NCBI GenBank assembly: GCA_947650365.1
Contig: CANTAL010000137.1
Location: 372,001-436,000, forward strand
Direction of reading: 5' to 3'
DNA length: 64,000 nucleotides
From: Chamaelirium japonicum
Taxonomy: Eukaryota; Streptophyta; Magnoliopsida; Liliales; Melanthiaceae
The notes beneath the pieces were generated by a model that made no database searches, was not told where the DNA came from, and saw only the letters and a list, made by a program, of their open reading frames with translations. Shown here piece by piece: positions 50,243 to 63,105 of the stretch (its first letter is position 1; each line of letters opens with the position of its first letter). The position numbers were made by a program, and so were the translations under genes.

Positions 50243-50510
50243 GTCTAGGCGAGCTTCTGGGCGAGCTTGGGCGAACTCCTGGGCGAGCTTGGGCGAACTC
50301 CTGGGCGAGCTTGGGCGAGCTCCTGAGCGAGCTTGGCGAGCTCCTAAATGAGCTTGGGCGAGCTCCTGTGCAAGCTAGGCGGGCTCATGAGCGAGCATGG
50401 CGAGCTCCTGGACGAGCTAGGAGAGCTCCTGAGCGAGCATGGTGAGCTCCTGGACGAGCTAGGCGAGCTCCTGAGCGAGCATGGCAAGCTTCTCGACGAG
50501 CTTGGTCGAT
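50243..50510 (-). repeat. GCGAGCT minisatellite of the 5' LTR
   Basis: Degenerate GC-rich array in the upstream (U3) part of the LTR. One part alternates CTGGGCGAGCTTGGGCGA. A second part has units of about 48 bp such as GCATGGCGAGCTCCTGGACG (50395, 50437, 50479). Open frames across it are low-complexity (LGELLSEHG repeats). Confidence 0.82.
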
Positions 50511-50694
50511 CTCCTTCGCGCTCTTTGTCTAAGCCATTTATCGAATTTGGGCGTGCTTCTGTGGGGGACTGGAGGTGTGAGCTGTACTCAGATACAAGGT
50601 GTCCATCCCGCTCTATGTGAAGGCGAGCTCCTGACGAGGGTTCCAACTCCTGGACGGGCTATCCAAGATATGTGGTTTTTGATTACCCCCAACA

Positions 50695-50699
50695 GTATC
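50695..50699. repeat. Target-site duplication, right copy (GTATC)
   Basis: Exact repeat of 44687-44691. Satellite resumes here as CCATTCAAATTC, as in the empty sites near 5585, 8008 and 60180. Confidence 0.93.
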
Positions 50700-51593
50700 C
50701 ATTCAAATTCATTCATACGATCCAGTCTAATTCATTCGTACAATCCATTCTAATTCATTAGCACGAATATATCCATTCTAATTCTTTCGTACGATGCATT
50801 CTAATTCATTCGTACGATCCATTCTAATTTATTCGTACGATCCATTCTAATTCATTCGTACGATCCATTCTAATTCATTCGCACAAATGTATCCATTCTA
50901 ATTCATTTGTACAATCCATTCTATTTCATTCGTACGATCCATTCATACTCATTTGTATGATCCATTCTAATTCATTCGTATGATCCATTCTAATTCATTC
51001 GTACGATCCATTCTAATTCATTCGTACGATCCATTCTAATTCATTCGCACGATCCATTCTAATTCATTCATACGATCCATTCTAATTCATTCATACGATC
51101 CATTCTAATTCATTCCTACAATCCATTCTAATTCATTCGCCCGATCCATTCTAATTCATTCATATGATCCATTCTATTCGAATGGATCATGCGATCCATT
51201 CGAATTCATTCGCACGATTCATTCTAATTCATTCATACTATCCATTCTAATTCATTCATACAATGCATTCTAATTCTTTCACATCATCCATTCTAATTCA
51301 TTCGTATGATCCATTCTAATTCATTCGTACAATCCATTCTATTTCATTTGTACAATCCATTCTTACTCATTCGTATGATCCATTCTAATTCATTCGTACG
51401 ATCCATTCTAATTCATTTGTACGATCCATTCTAATTCATTCGTACAATCCATTCTATTTCATTCGTACGATCCATTCTTACTCATTCGTATGATCCATTC
51501 TAATTCATTCGCACGAATGTATCCATTCTAATTCATTCATATAATCCATTCTAATTCATTCCGTACGATCCATTCTAATTCATTCGTACGATC
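50695..51593 (+). repeat. 23-bp satellite, plus-oriented block
   Basis: Continuation of the 44239-44691 block after the retrotransposon. It contains the micro-inversion TATTCGAATGGATCATGCG (about 51174), also at about 62584 and inverted near 4786. Confidence 0.92.
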
Positions 51594-52475
51594 GTACGAC
51601 TGAATTAGAATGGATCATATGAATGAATTAGAATAGATTGTGCGAATGAATTAGAATGGATCGTACGAATGAATTAGAATGGATCATACAAATGAATTAG
51701 AATGGATCATACGAATGAGTAAGAATGGATCGTACGAATGAATTAGAATGGATCGTATGAATAATTTAGAATGGATACATTCGTCCGAATGAATTAGAAT
51801 GGATCATATGAATGAGTAAGAATGGATCGTACGAATGAAATAGAATAGATTGTACGAATGAATTAGTTTAGATCCTACGAATGAATTAGAATGGATCGTG
51901 TGAAAGAATTAGAATGGATTGTATGAATGAATTATAATGGATCGTATGAATGAATAAGAATGGATCGTGCGAATGAATTCGAATGGATCGTACGAATGAG
52001 TAAGAATGGATCGTACGAATGAAATAGAATGGATCGTACGAATGAATTAGAATGGATCGTACGAATAAATTAGAATGGATACATTCGTCCGAATGAATTA
52101 GAATGGATCATACGAATGAGTAAGAATGGATCGTACGAATGAAATAGAATAGATTGTACGAATGAATTAGAATGGATCCTACGAATGAATTAGAATGGAT
52201 CGTGTGAAAGAATTAGAATGGATTGTATGAATGAATTAGAATGGATTGTATGAATGAATTAGAATGGATCCTATGAATGAATTAGAATGGATCGTGCGAA
52301 TGAATTAGAATGGATCGTATGAATGAATTAGAATGGATCGTGCTAATGAATTAGAATTGATCGAACGAATGAATTAGCATGGATCGTGCTAATGAATTAG
52401 AATGGAACGTACGAATGAATTATAATGGATCGTGTCAAAGAATTAGAATGGATTGTATGAATGAATTAGAATAAA
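51594..52475 (-). repeat. 23-bp satellite, minus-oriented block
   Basis: It starts at CGATCGTACGACTGAATTAG. It ends at ATAAATTTGTACG, an altered form of the switch at 3322 and 37412. It contains the GTGCTAATG / TTAGCATGG variants near 52330-52390. Confidence 0.92.
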
Positions 52476-53853
52476 TTTGTACGATCCATTCGAATTCATT
52501 CGCACGATCCATTCTAATTCATTCATACGATCCATTCTAATTCATTCATACAATCCATTCTAATTCTTTCACACGATCCATTCTAATTCATTCGTTGGAT
52601 CCATTCTAATTCATTCGTACAATCTATTCTATTTCATTCGTACGATCCATTCTTACTCATTCGTATGATCCATTCTAATTCATTCGGACGAATGTATCCA
52701 TTAAAATTTATTTGTACGATCCATTCTAATTCACTCGTACGATCCATTCTAATTCATTCGTACGATCCATTCTAATTCATTCGTCCGATCCATTCTAATT
52801 CATTCGCACGAATGTATCCATTCTAATTCATTCGTACGATCCATTCTAATTCATTCGTAAGATCCATTCTAATTCATTCGTACGATCCATTCAAATTCAT
52901 TTGCACGAATGTATCCATTCTAGTTCATTCGTACGATCCATTCTAATTCATTCATACAATCCATTCTAATTCATTCGCACGAATGTATCCATTCAGATTC
53001 ATTCGTACGATCAGTTCTAATTCAATCACAAAATCTATTCTAATTCATTCATACGATCCATTCTAATTCATTCACTCGAATGTATCCATTCTAATTCCTT
53101 CATACGATCCATTCTAATTCGTTCGTACGATCCATTCTAATTTGTTTGTACGATCCATTCAAATTCATTCGTCTGATCCATTCTAATTCATTCCTACGAT
53201 CTATTCTAATTCATTCGCTCGAATATATCCAATCTAATTCATTCGTTCGATCCATTCTAATTCATTCGCACGATCCATTCTAATTCATTCGTATGATCCA
53301 TTCTAATCCATTCGTACGATCCAATCTAATTCATTCGTACGATTCATTCTAATTCATTCGTATGATCCATTCTAATTCATTTGCACGAATGTATCCATTC
53401 TAGTTCATTCGTACGATCCATTCCAATTCATTCGTACGAACCATTCTAATTCATTCGCACGATCCATTCTAATTCATTCGTACGATCAATTCTAATTCAT
53501 TCATACGATCCATTCTAATTCATTCGTACGATCCATTCTAATTCATTCATACAATCCATTCTAATTCATTCGTACGATCCATTCTAATTCACTCATACGA
53601 TCCATTCTAATACATTCATACGATCCATTCTAATTCATTTGCACGAATATATCCATTCTAATTCATTCGTACGATCCATTCTAATTCCTTCGTACGATCC
53701 ATTCTAATTCATTCGTACGATCTATTCTAATTCGTTCGTACGATCCATTCTAATTCATTCGTACGATCCATTCTAATTCCTTCGTACGATCCATTCTAAT
53801 TCATTCGTACGATCCATTCTAATTCATTCGTACAATCTATTCTAATTCATTCG
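52476..53853 (+). repeat. 23-bp satellite, plus-oriented block
   Basis: Plus-oriented array with above-average variation (GTTTGTACG near 53142, AATCTAATTC near 53229). It ends at the ATTCGTACGAATGG switch, as at 5791 and 8238. Confidence 0.92.
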
Positions 53854-55006
53854 TACGAATGGATACATTCGTGTGAATGAATTAGAATGGATCGTACGAA
53901 TGAGTAAGAATGGATCGTACGAATGAAATAGAATGGATTGCACGAATAAATTAGAATGGATCGTACGAATGAATTAGAATGGATCGTGTGAAAGAATTAG
54001 AATGGATTGTATGAATGAATTAGAATGGATCATATGAAGGAATTAGAATGGATACATTTGTGCGAATGAATTAGAATGGATCGTACGAATGAATTAGAAT
54101 GGATCGTATGAATGAATTAGAATGGATCGTACGAATGAATTAGAATGGATCGTGCGAATGAGTTAGAATGGATCGTACAAATGAATTAGAATGGATCGTA
54201 CGAATGAACTAGAATGGATACATTCGTGCAAATGAATTAGAATGGATTGTATGAATGAATTAGAATGGATCGTACGAATGAATTAGAATGGATCGTATGA
54301 GTGAATTAGAATGGATACGAAGGAATTAGAATGGATCGTACGAAGGAATTAGAATGGATCATACGAATGAAATAGAATGGATCGTACGAAAGAATTTGAA
54401 TGGATCGTACGAAGGAATTAGAATGGATCGTACGAAGGAATTAGAATGGATTTATTCGTGCAAATGAATTAGAATGGATCGAATGAATGAATTAGAATGG
54501 ATCGTATGAGTGAATTAGAACGGATAGTACGAATGAAGTAGAATGGATCGTATGAATGAATTAGAATGGATACATTCGTGCGAATGAATTAGAATGGATC
54601 GTATGAATGAATTAGAATAGATTGTGCGAATGAATTAGAATGGATCGTACGAATGAATTAGAATGGATACATTCGTGCGAATAAATTAGAATGGATCGGA
54701 GGAATGAATAAGAATGGATCGTACGAATGAATTAGAATGGATCGTACGGATGAATTAGAATGGATCGTACGAATAAATTAGAATGGATACATTCGTGCGA
54801 ATGAATTAGAATGGAGCATACGAATGAGTAAGAATGGATCGTACGAATGAAATAGAATAGATTGTACGAATGAATTAGAATGGATCCTACGAATGAATTA
54901 GAATGGATCGTGTGAAAGAATTAGAATGGATTGTATGAATGAATTAGAATTGATCGTATGAATTAATTAGAATGGATCGTGCGAATGAATTCGAATGGAT
55001 CGTACG
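53854..55006 (-). repeat. 23-bp satellite, minus-oriented block
   Basis: Minus-oriented array. From 54473 it is the counterpart of the start of the window. A shortened unit run (GGATACGAAGGAATTAG) is near 54313. Confidence 0.92.
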
Positions 55007-57113
55007 AATTCATTCTAATTCATTCATACAATCCATTCTAATTCTTTCACACGATCTATTCTAATTCATTCGTAGGATCCATTCTAATTCATTCGTACAA
55101 TCTATTCTATTTCATTCGTACGATCCATTCTTACTCATTCGTATGATCCATTCTAATTCATTCGGACGAATGTATCCATTCTAATTTATTCGTACGATCC
55201 ATTCTAATTCATTTGTACGATCCATTCTAATTCATTCGTACGATCCATTCTAATTCATTCGTCCGATCCATTCTAATTCATTCGCACGAATGTATCCATT
55301 CTAATTCATTCGTACGGTCCATTCTAATTCATTCGCACAATCCATTCTAATTCTTTCACACGATCCATTCTAATTCATTCGCACGAATGTATCCATTCTA
55401 GTTCATTCGTACGATCCATTCTAATTCATTCGTACGATCCATTCTAATCCATTCGTACAATCCATTCTAATTTATTCATACGATCCATTCTAATTCATTC
55501 ATACAATCCATTCTAATTCTTTCACACGATCCATTCTAATTCATTCGTAGGATCCATTCTAATTCATTCGTATAATCTATTCTATTTCATTCGTACGATC
55601 CATTCTTACTCATTCGTATGATCCATTCTAATTCATTCGAACGAATGTATCCATTCTAATTCATTCGTACGATCCATTCTAATTCATTCGTACGATCCAT
55701 TTTTACTCATTCGTTTGATCCATTCTAATTCATTCGTACGATCCATTCTAATTCATCCGTACGATCGATTCTAATTCATTCGCACTATCCATTCTAATTC
55801 ATTCGTACGATCCATTCTAATTCATTCGTATGTTCCATTCTAATTTATTCGTTCAAATATATCCATTTTAATTCATTCCGTACGATCCATTCTAATTCAT
55901 TCGTACGATTCATTCTAATTCATTCGTACGAATGTATCCATTCTAATTCATTCGTACGATCCATTCTAATTCAATCGTACGATCCATTCTTATTCATTCG
56001 CACGAATGTATCCATTCTAGTTCATTCGTACGATCCATTCTAATTCATTCGTACAATCTATTCTAATTCATTCGCACGATCCATTCTAATTCATTCGTAC
56101 GATCAATTCTAATTCATTCGCACGAATGTATCCATTCTAATTAATTCGTACGATCCATTCTAATTCATTCATACGATCCATTCTAATTCATTCATACAAT
56201 CCATTCTAATTGTTTCACACGATCCATTCTAATTCATTCGTAGGATCCATTCTAATTCATTCGTACAATCTATTCTATTTCATTCGTACGATCCATTATT
56301 ACTCATTCGTATGATCCATTCTAATTCATTCGGACGAATGTATCCATTCTAATTCATTCGTACGATCCATTCAAATTCATTCGTACGATCCATTCTAATT
56401 CATTCATACGATCTATTCTAATTCATTCATACAATCCATTCTAATTCTTTCACACGATCCATTCTAATTCATTCGTACGATCTATTCTAATTCATTCGCA
56501 CAATCCATTCTATTTCATTCGTACGATCCATTCTTACTCATTGGTACGATCCATTCTAATACAATCGCATGAATGTATCCATTCTAATTCATTCGTACGA
56601 ATCCATCCTAATTCATTCGTATAATCCATTCTATTTCATTCGTACGATCCATTCTTAGTCATTCGTATGATCCATTCTAATTCATTCGCACGAATGTATC
56701 CATTCTAAATCATTCGTACGATCCATTCTAATTCATTCGTACGATCCATTCTAAATCATTCGTACAATCCATTCTTTTTCATTCGTACGATCAATTCTAA
56801 TTCATTCGTATGATCCATTCTAAATCATTCGTACAATCCATTCTATTTCATTCGTACGATCCATTCTAATTCATTCGTAAGATCCATTCTAATTCATTCG
56901 TACGATCCATTCTAATTCATTCATACGATCCATTCGTCCGATCCATTCTAATTCATTCGCACGATCTATTCTAATTCATTCACTCATTTGATCCACTCTA
57001 ATTCATTCGTACGATCCATTCTAATTCATTCGTCCGATCCATTCTTACTCATTCGTATGATCAATTCTAATTCATTCGCACGAATGTATCCATTCTAATT
57101 CATTCGTACGATC
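55007..57113 (+). repeat. 23-bp satellite, plus-oriented block
   Basis: Counterpart of 538-2650. The offset is 54472 at 909/55381 and 54403 at CACTCATTTG 2578/56981, a change of three 23-bp units. It ends at GATCCTGAATTAG. Confidence 0.92.
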
Positions 57114-58897
57114 CTGAATTAGAATGGATCGTACGAATGAATTAGAATGGATACCTTTGTGCATATGAATTAGAATGGATCGTACGAATGAATTAGAATG
57201 GATACATTCGTGCAAATGAATTAGAATGGATTGTGCGAATGAATAAGAACAGATCGTGCGAATGAATTAGAATGGATCGTACGAATGAATTAGAATGGAT
57301 CGTATGTACGAATGAATTAGAATGGATACATTCGTGCGAATGAATTAGAATGGATCGTACGAATGAATTAGAATGGATCGTGCGAATGAATTAGAATGGA
57401 TCGTACGAATGAATTAGAATGGATCATACGAATGAATTAGAATGGATCTTACGAATGAATTAGAATGGATCGTACGAATAAATTAGAATGGATCGTATGA
57501 ATGGTTTAGAATGGATACATTCGTGCGAATGAATTAGAATGGATCGGACGAATGAATTAGAATGGATCGTACGAATGAATTAGAATGGATCAAATGAATG
57601 AATTAGAATGGTTACATTCATGCGAATGAATTAGAATGGATCGTACGAATGCATTAGAATGGATCGTACGAATGGATTAGAATGGATACATTCGTGCGAA
57701 TGAATTAGAATAGATCATACAAATGAGTAAGAATGGATCGTACGAATGAAATAGAATGGATTCTACGAATGAATTAGAATGGATCGTGCGAATGAATTTG
57801 AATTGATTGTACGAATGAATTAGAATGGATCGTGCTAATGAATTAGAATTGATCGTACGAATGAAATAGAATGGATTGTACGAATGATTTAGAATGGATC
57901 GTACGAATGAATTAGAATGGATCGTACGAATGATTTAGAATGGATACATTCGTGCGAATGAATTAGAATGGATCATACGAATGAGTAAGAATGGATCGTA
58001 CGAATGAAATAGAATGGATTGTACGAATGAATTAGAATGGATTCGTACGAATGAATTAGAATGGATACATTCATGTGAATGAATAAGAATGGATCGTACC
58101 AATGAGTAAGAATGGATCGTACGAATGAAATAGATTGGATTGTGCGAATGAATTAGAATGGATCGTACGAATGAATTAGAATGGATCGTGTGAAAGAATT
58201 AGAATGGATTGTTTGAATGAATTAGAATAGATCGTATGAATGAATTAGAATGGATCGTACGAATGAATTAGAATGGATCGTACGAATGAATTAGAATGGA
58301 TACATTCGTGCGAATGAATTAGAATGGATACATTCGTGCGAAAGAGTTAGAATAGATCGTATGAATGAATTAGAATGGATCCTATGAATGAATTAGAATG
58401 GATCATGCGAATGAATTAGAATGGATCGTGCTAATGAATTAGAATTGTTCGAACGAATGAATTAGCATGGATCATGCTAATGAATTAGAATGGAACGTAC
58501 GAATGAATTAGAATGGATCGTGTGAAAGAATTAGAATGGATTGTCTGAATGAATTAGAATGGATCGTACGAATGAATTAGAATGGATCGTGTGAAAGAAT
58601 TAGAATGGATTGTATGAATGAATTAGAATAGATTGTATGAATGAATTAGAATGGATCGTACGAATGAATTAGAATGGATCGTACGAATGAATTAGAATGG
58701 ATACATTCGTGCGAATGAATTAGAATGGATCGGACGAATGAATTAGAATGGATCGTGTGAAAGAATTGGAAAGGATCGTACGAATGAATTAGAATGGATC
58801 ATGCGAATGAATTAGAATGGATCGTACGAATGAATTAGAATGGATTGTGCTAATGAATTAGAATTGATCGAACGAATGAATTAGCATGGATCGTGCA
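57114..58897 (-). repeat. 23-bp satellite, minus-oriented block
   Basis: Minus-oriented array containing the GTGCTAATG / TTAGCATGG variants. It ends at the GATCGTGCATTC switch (58889), as at 43091 and 61111. Confidence 0.92.
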
Positions 58898-60653
58898 TTC
58901 ATACGATCCATTCTAATTCGTTCGTAAGATCCATTCTAATTCATTCGTACGATCCATTCTAATTCATTCGTACGATCCATTCTAATTCAATCGCACGAAT
59001 GTATCCATTCTAGTTCATTCGTACGATCCATTCTAATTCATTCGTACGATCCATTCTAATTCATTCATACGATCTATTCTAATTCATTCATATAATCCAT
59101 TCAAATTCTTTCACACGATCCATTCTAATTCATTCGTATGATCCATTCTAATTCATTCATACGATCCATTCAAATTCATTTGTACGATCCATTCTAATTC
59201 ATTCGTACAATCGATTCTATTTCATTCGTACGATCCATTCTTACTCATTCGTACGATCCATTCTAATTCATTCATCCGATCCATTCTAATTCATTCGCAC
59301 GAATGTATCCATTCTAATTCATTTGCACGATCCATTCTAATTCATTCCTATGATCTATTCTAATTCATTCGTACGATCCATTCTAATTCATTCTAATTCA
59401 TTCGTACGATCCATTCTACGATCCATTCTAATTCATTCATACGATCCATTTTAATTCATATGCACAAAGGCATCCATTCTAACCATTTGTAGGATCCATT
59501 CTAATCTATTCGTACGATCCATTCTAATTCATTCGTACGATCCATTCTAATTCATTCGTACGATCCATTCTAATTCCTTCGTACGATCCATTCTAATTCA
59601 TTCGTACGATCTTTTCTATTTCATTCGTACGATCCATTCTTACTCATTCGAACGATCCATTCTAATTCATTAGTCCGATCCATTTTAATTCATTCGCACG
59701 AATATATCCATTCTAATTCATTCGTTCGATCAATTCTAATTCATTAGCATGATCCATTCTAATTCATTTGTACGATCCATTCTAAATCATTCGCACGATC
59801 CATTCTAATTCATTTATAGGATCCATTCTAATTCATTCGTACGATCCATTCTAATTCATTCGCACGATCCATTCTAATTCATTCATACAATCCATTCTAA
59901 TTCATTCGCACGATCCATTTTAATTCACTCATACGATCCATTCTAATACATTCATACGATCCATTCTAATTCATTTGCACGAATATATCCATTCTAATTC
60001 ATTCGTACGATCCATTCTAATTTATTCGCACGAATGTATCCATTCTAATTCAATCATACGATTCATTCTAATTCATTCGTATGAGCTATTCTAATTCATT
60101 CGTACGATCCATTCTAATTCATTCGTACGATCCATTGTAATTCGTTCATACAATCCATTTAGATTAATTCGCACAAATGTATCCATTCAAATTCATTCGT
60201 ACGATCCATTCTAATTCCTTCGTACGATCCATTCTAATTCATTCGTACGAATGTATCCATTCTAATTCATTCGTACGATCCATTCTAATTCATTCGTACG
60301 ATCCATTCTAATTCATTCGTAAGATCCATTCTAATTCATTCGTACGATCCATTCTAATTCATTCGTACGATCCATTCTAATTCATTCGCACGAATGTATC
60401 CATTCTAGTTCATTTGTACGATCCATTCTAATTCATTCGTACGATCCATTCTAATTCATTCGCACGATCCATTCTAATTCATTCGTACGATCAATTCTAA
60501 TTTATTCGCACGAATGTATCCATTCTAATTCATTCGTACGATTCATTCTAATTCATTCATACGATCCATTCTAATTCATTCATACAATCCATTCTAATTC
60601 TTTCACACGATCCATTCTAATTCATTCGTAGGATCCATTCTAATTCATTCATA
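58898..60653 (+). repeat. 23-bp satellite, plus-oriented block
   Basis: Plus-oriented array. It has a further empty version of the retrotransposon site near 60150-60195 and CATATGCACAAAGG (about 59457), the HOR landmark outside the HOR. Confidence 0.92.
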
Positions 60654-61118
60654 CAATGAGTAAGAATGGATCGTACTAATGAAATAGAATGGATTGTACG
60701 AATGATTTAGAATGGATACATTCGTGCGAATGAATTAGAATGGATTGTGCGAATGAATTAGAATGGATCGTACGAATGAATTAGAATGGATTGTGTGAAA
60801 GAATTAGAATGGATTGTATGAATGAATTAGAATAGATTGTATGAATGAATTAGAATGGATCGTACGAAGGAATTAGAATGGATCGTACGAATGAATTAGA
60901 ATGGATCGTACGAATGAATTAGAATAGATCGTACGAATGAATTAGAATGGATCGTACGAATGAATTAGAATGGATCGTGTGAAAGAATTAGAATGGATCG
61001 TACGAATGAATTAGAATGGATCGTGCAAATGAATTAGAATGGATCGTACGAATGAATTAGAATGGATCGTGCTAATGAATTAGAATTGATCGAACGAATG
61101 AATTAGCATGGATCGTGC
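60654..61118 (-). repeat. 23-bp satellite, minus-oriented block
   Basis: Counterpart of 35564 to about 36000 (offset 25092). It ends at the GATCGTGCATTC switch (61111). Confidence 0.92.
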
Positions 61119-61623
61119 ATTCGTACGATCCATTCTAATTCATTCGTAAGATCCATTTTAATTCATTCGTACGATCCATTCTAATTCATTCATACGATCC
61201 ATTCTAATTCATTAATACGATCTATTCTAATTCATTCATACAATCCATTCTAATTTTTTCACACGATCCATTCTAATTCATTCGTACGATCCATTCTAAT
61301 TCATTCGCACAATCCATTCTAATTTATTCGTACGATCCATTCTAATTCCTTCGTACGATCCATTCTAATTCATTCGTACGATCCATTCTAATTCATTCGT
61401 ACGATCCATTCTAATTCCTTCGTACGATCCATTCTAATTCATTCGTACGATCCATTCTAATTCATTCATACAATCCATTCTAATTCTTTCACACGATCCA
61501 TTCTAATTCATTTGTACGATCCATTCTAATTCATTCGTGCAATCCATTCTTTTTCATTCGTACGATCCATTCTTACTCATTCGTACGATCCATTCTAATT
61601 CATTCGTACAAATGTATCCATTC
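61119..61623 (+). repeat. 23-bp satellite, plus-oriented block
   Basis: Short plus-oriented array. It ends where ATGTATCCATTCGTACGAATG turns the strand, the same switch as near 63106. Confidence 0.92.
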
Positions 61624-62251
61624 GTACGAATGAATTAGAATAGATTGTACGAGTGAATTAGAATGGATCGTACGAATGAATTAGAATAGATCGTACGAAG
61701 GAATTAGAATGGATCGTACGAATGAATTAGAATGGATTGTACGAATGAATTAGAATAGATCGTACGAATGAATTAGAATGGATCGTACGAATGAATTAGA
61801 ATGGATCGTACGAATGAATTAGACTGGATTGTACGAATGAATTTGAATGGATACATTTGTGCGAATGAATCTAAATGGATTGTATGAATGAATTACAATG
61901 GATCGTATGAATGAATTAGAATGGATCGTACGAATGAATTAGAATAGACCGTACGAATGAATTGGAATGGATCGTACGAATAAATTAGAATGGATCGTAC
62001 GAATGAATTAGAATAGATCATACGAATTAATTAGAATGGATCTTACGAATGAATTAGAATGGATCGTACGAATGAATTAGAATGGATCGTACGAATGAAT
62101 TAGAATGGATCGTGCGAATGAATTAGAATGGATCGTATGAATGAATAAGAATGGATCGTACGAATGAATTAGAATGGATCGTGCGAATGAATTAGCATGA
62201 ATCGTACGAATGTATTAGAATGGATCGTACGAATGAATTAGAATGAATCAT
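61624..62251 (-). repeat. 23-bp satellite, minus-oriented block
   Basis: Minus-oriented array bounded by switches at 61624 and 62251. Variant CTAAATGGATTG near 61870 is also at 39250. Confidence 0.92.
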
Positions 62252-63105
62252 ACGATCCATTCTAATTCAATCGTCCGATCCATTCTAATTCTTTTGCATG
62301 AATGTATCCATTCTAATTCATTCGTACAATCCATTCTATTTCATTCGTACGATCCATTCTTACTCATTCGTATGATCCATTCTAATTCATTCATATGATC
62401 CATTCTAATTCATTCGTACGGTCCATTCTAATTCATTCGTACGATCCATTGTAATTCATTCGCACGATCCATTCTAATTCATTCATACGATCCATTCGAA
62501 TTCATTCATACGATCCATTCTAATTCATTCCTACAATTCATTCTAATTCATTCGCCCGATCCATTCTAATTCATTCATACGATCCATTCTATTCGAATGG
62601 ATCATGCGATCCATTCGAATTCATTCACACGATCCATTCTAATTCATTCATACGATCCATTCAAATTCATTCATACAATGCATTCTAATTCTTTCGCACG
62701 ATCCATTCTAATTCATTCATACGATCCATTCTAATTCATTCGTACGATCCATTCTAATTCACTCATACGATACATTCTAATACATTCATACGATCCTTTC
62801 TAATTCATTTGCACGAATATATCCATTCTAATTCATTCGTACGATCCATTCTAATTCCTTCGTACGATCCATTCTAATTCATTTGTACGATCTATTCTAA
62901 TTCATTCGTACGATCCATTCTAATTCATTCGTACGATCCATTCTAATTCATTCGTACGATCCATTCGTACTATCCGTTCTAATTCACTCATACGATCCAT
63001 TCTAATTCATTCATACGTTCCATTCTAATTCATTTGCACAAAGGTATCCATTCTAATTCATTCGTACGATCCATTCTAATTCATTCACACGAATGTATCC
63101 ATTCG
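62252..63105 (+). repeat. 23-bp satellite, plus-oriented block
   Basis: It contains the micro-inversion TATTCGAATGGATCATGCG (about 62590) and flanking units matching 51110-51290. It ends at ATCCATTCGTACGAATG, 63106. Confidence 0.92.

Larger units (their letters stand above)
44692..50694 (-). mobile_element. Complete gag-only LTR retrotransposon (TR-GAG-like, non-autonomous Ty3/Gypsy type)
   Basis: The 6003-bp element has two LTRs (ends TGTTTGGGGG and ACCCCCAACA as written; TG...CA in both), a 5-bp target duplication, a primer-binding site beside the right LTR and a polypurine tract beside the left LTR. These fix transcription on the minus strand. The interior encodes only gag, followed by three tandem arrays. 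No open frame in the interior shows protease, reverse transcriptase, RNase H or integrase. Non-autonomous plant elements that keep gag alone are known as TR-GAGs, and this fits that description. It must have been mobilised with enzymes from a related autonomous element. By eye the LTRs differ at about 25 of about 330 comparable bases, mostly transitions, so it is not a very recent insertion. Confidence 0.93.
49645..50694 (-). repeat. 5' LTR (right, 1050 bp)
   Basis: Ends TGTTTGGGGG and ACCCCCAACA as written. It contains the segment missing from the other LTR (49679-49814), a TATA-like box, one copy of the CTCTTCGATAAACAGGGG segment, and a long GCGAGCT array. It drives minus-strand transcription of gag. 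Confidence 0.92.
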
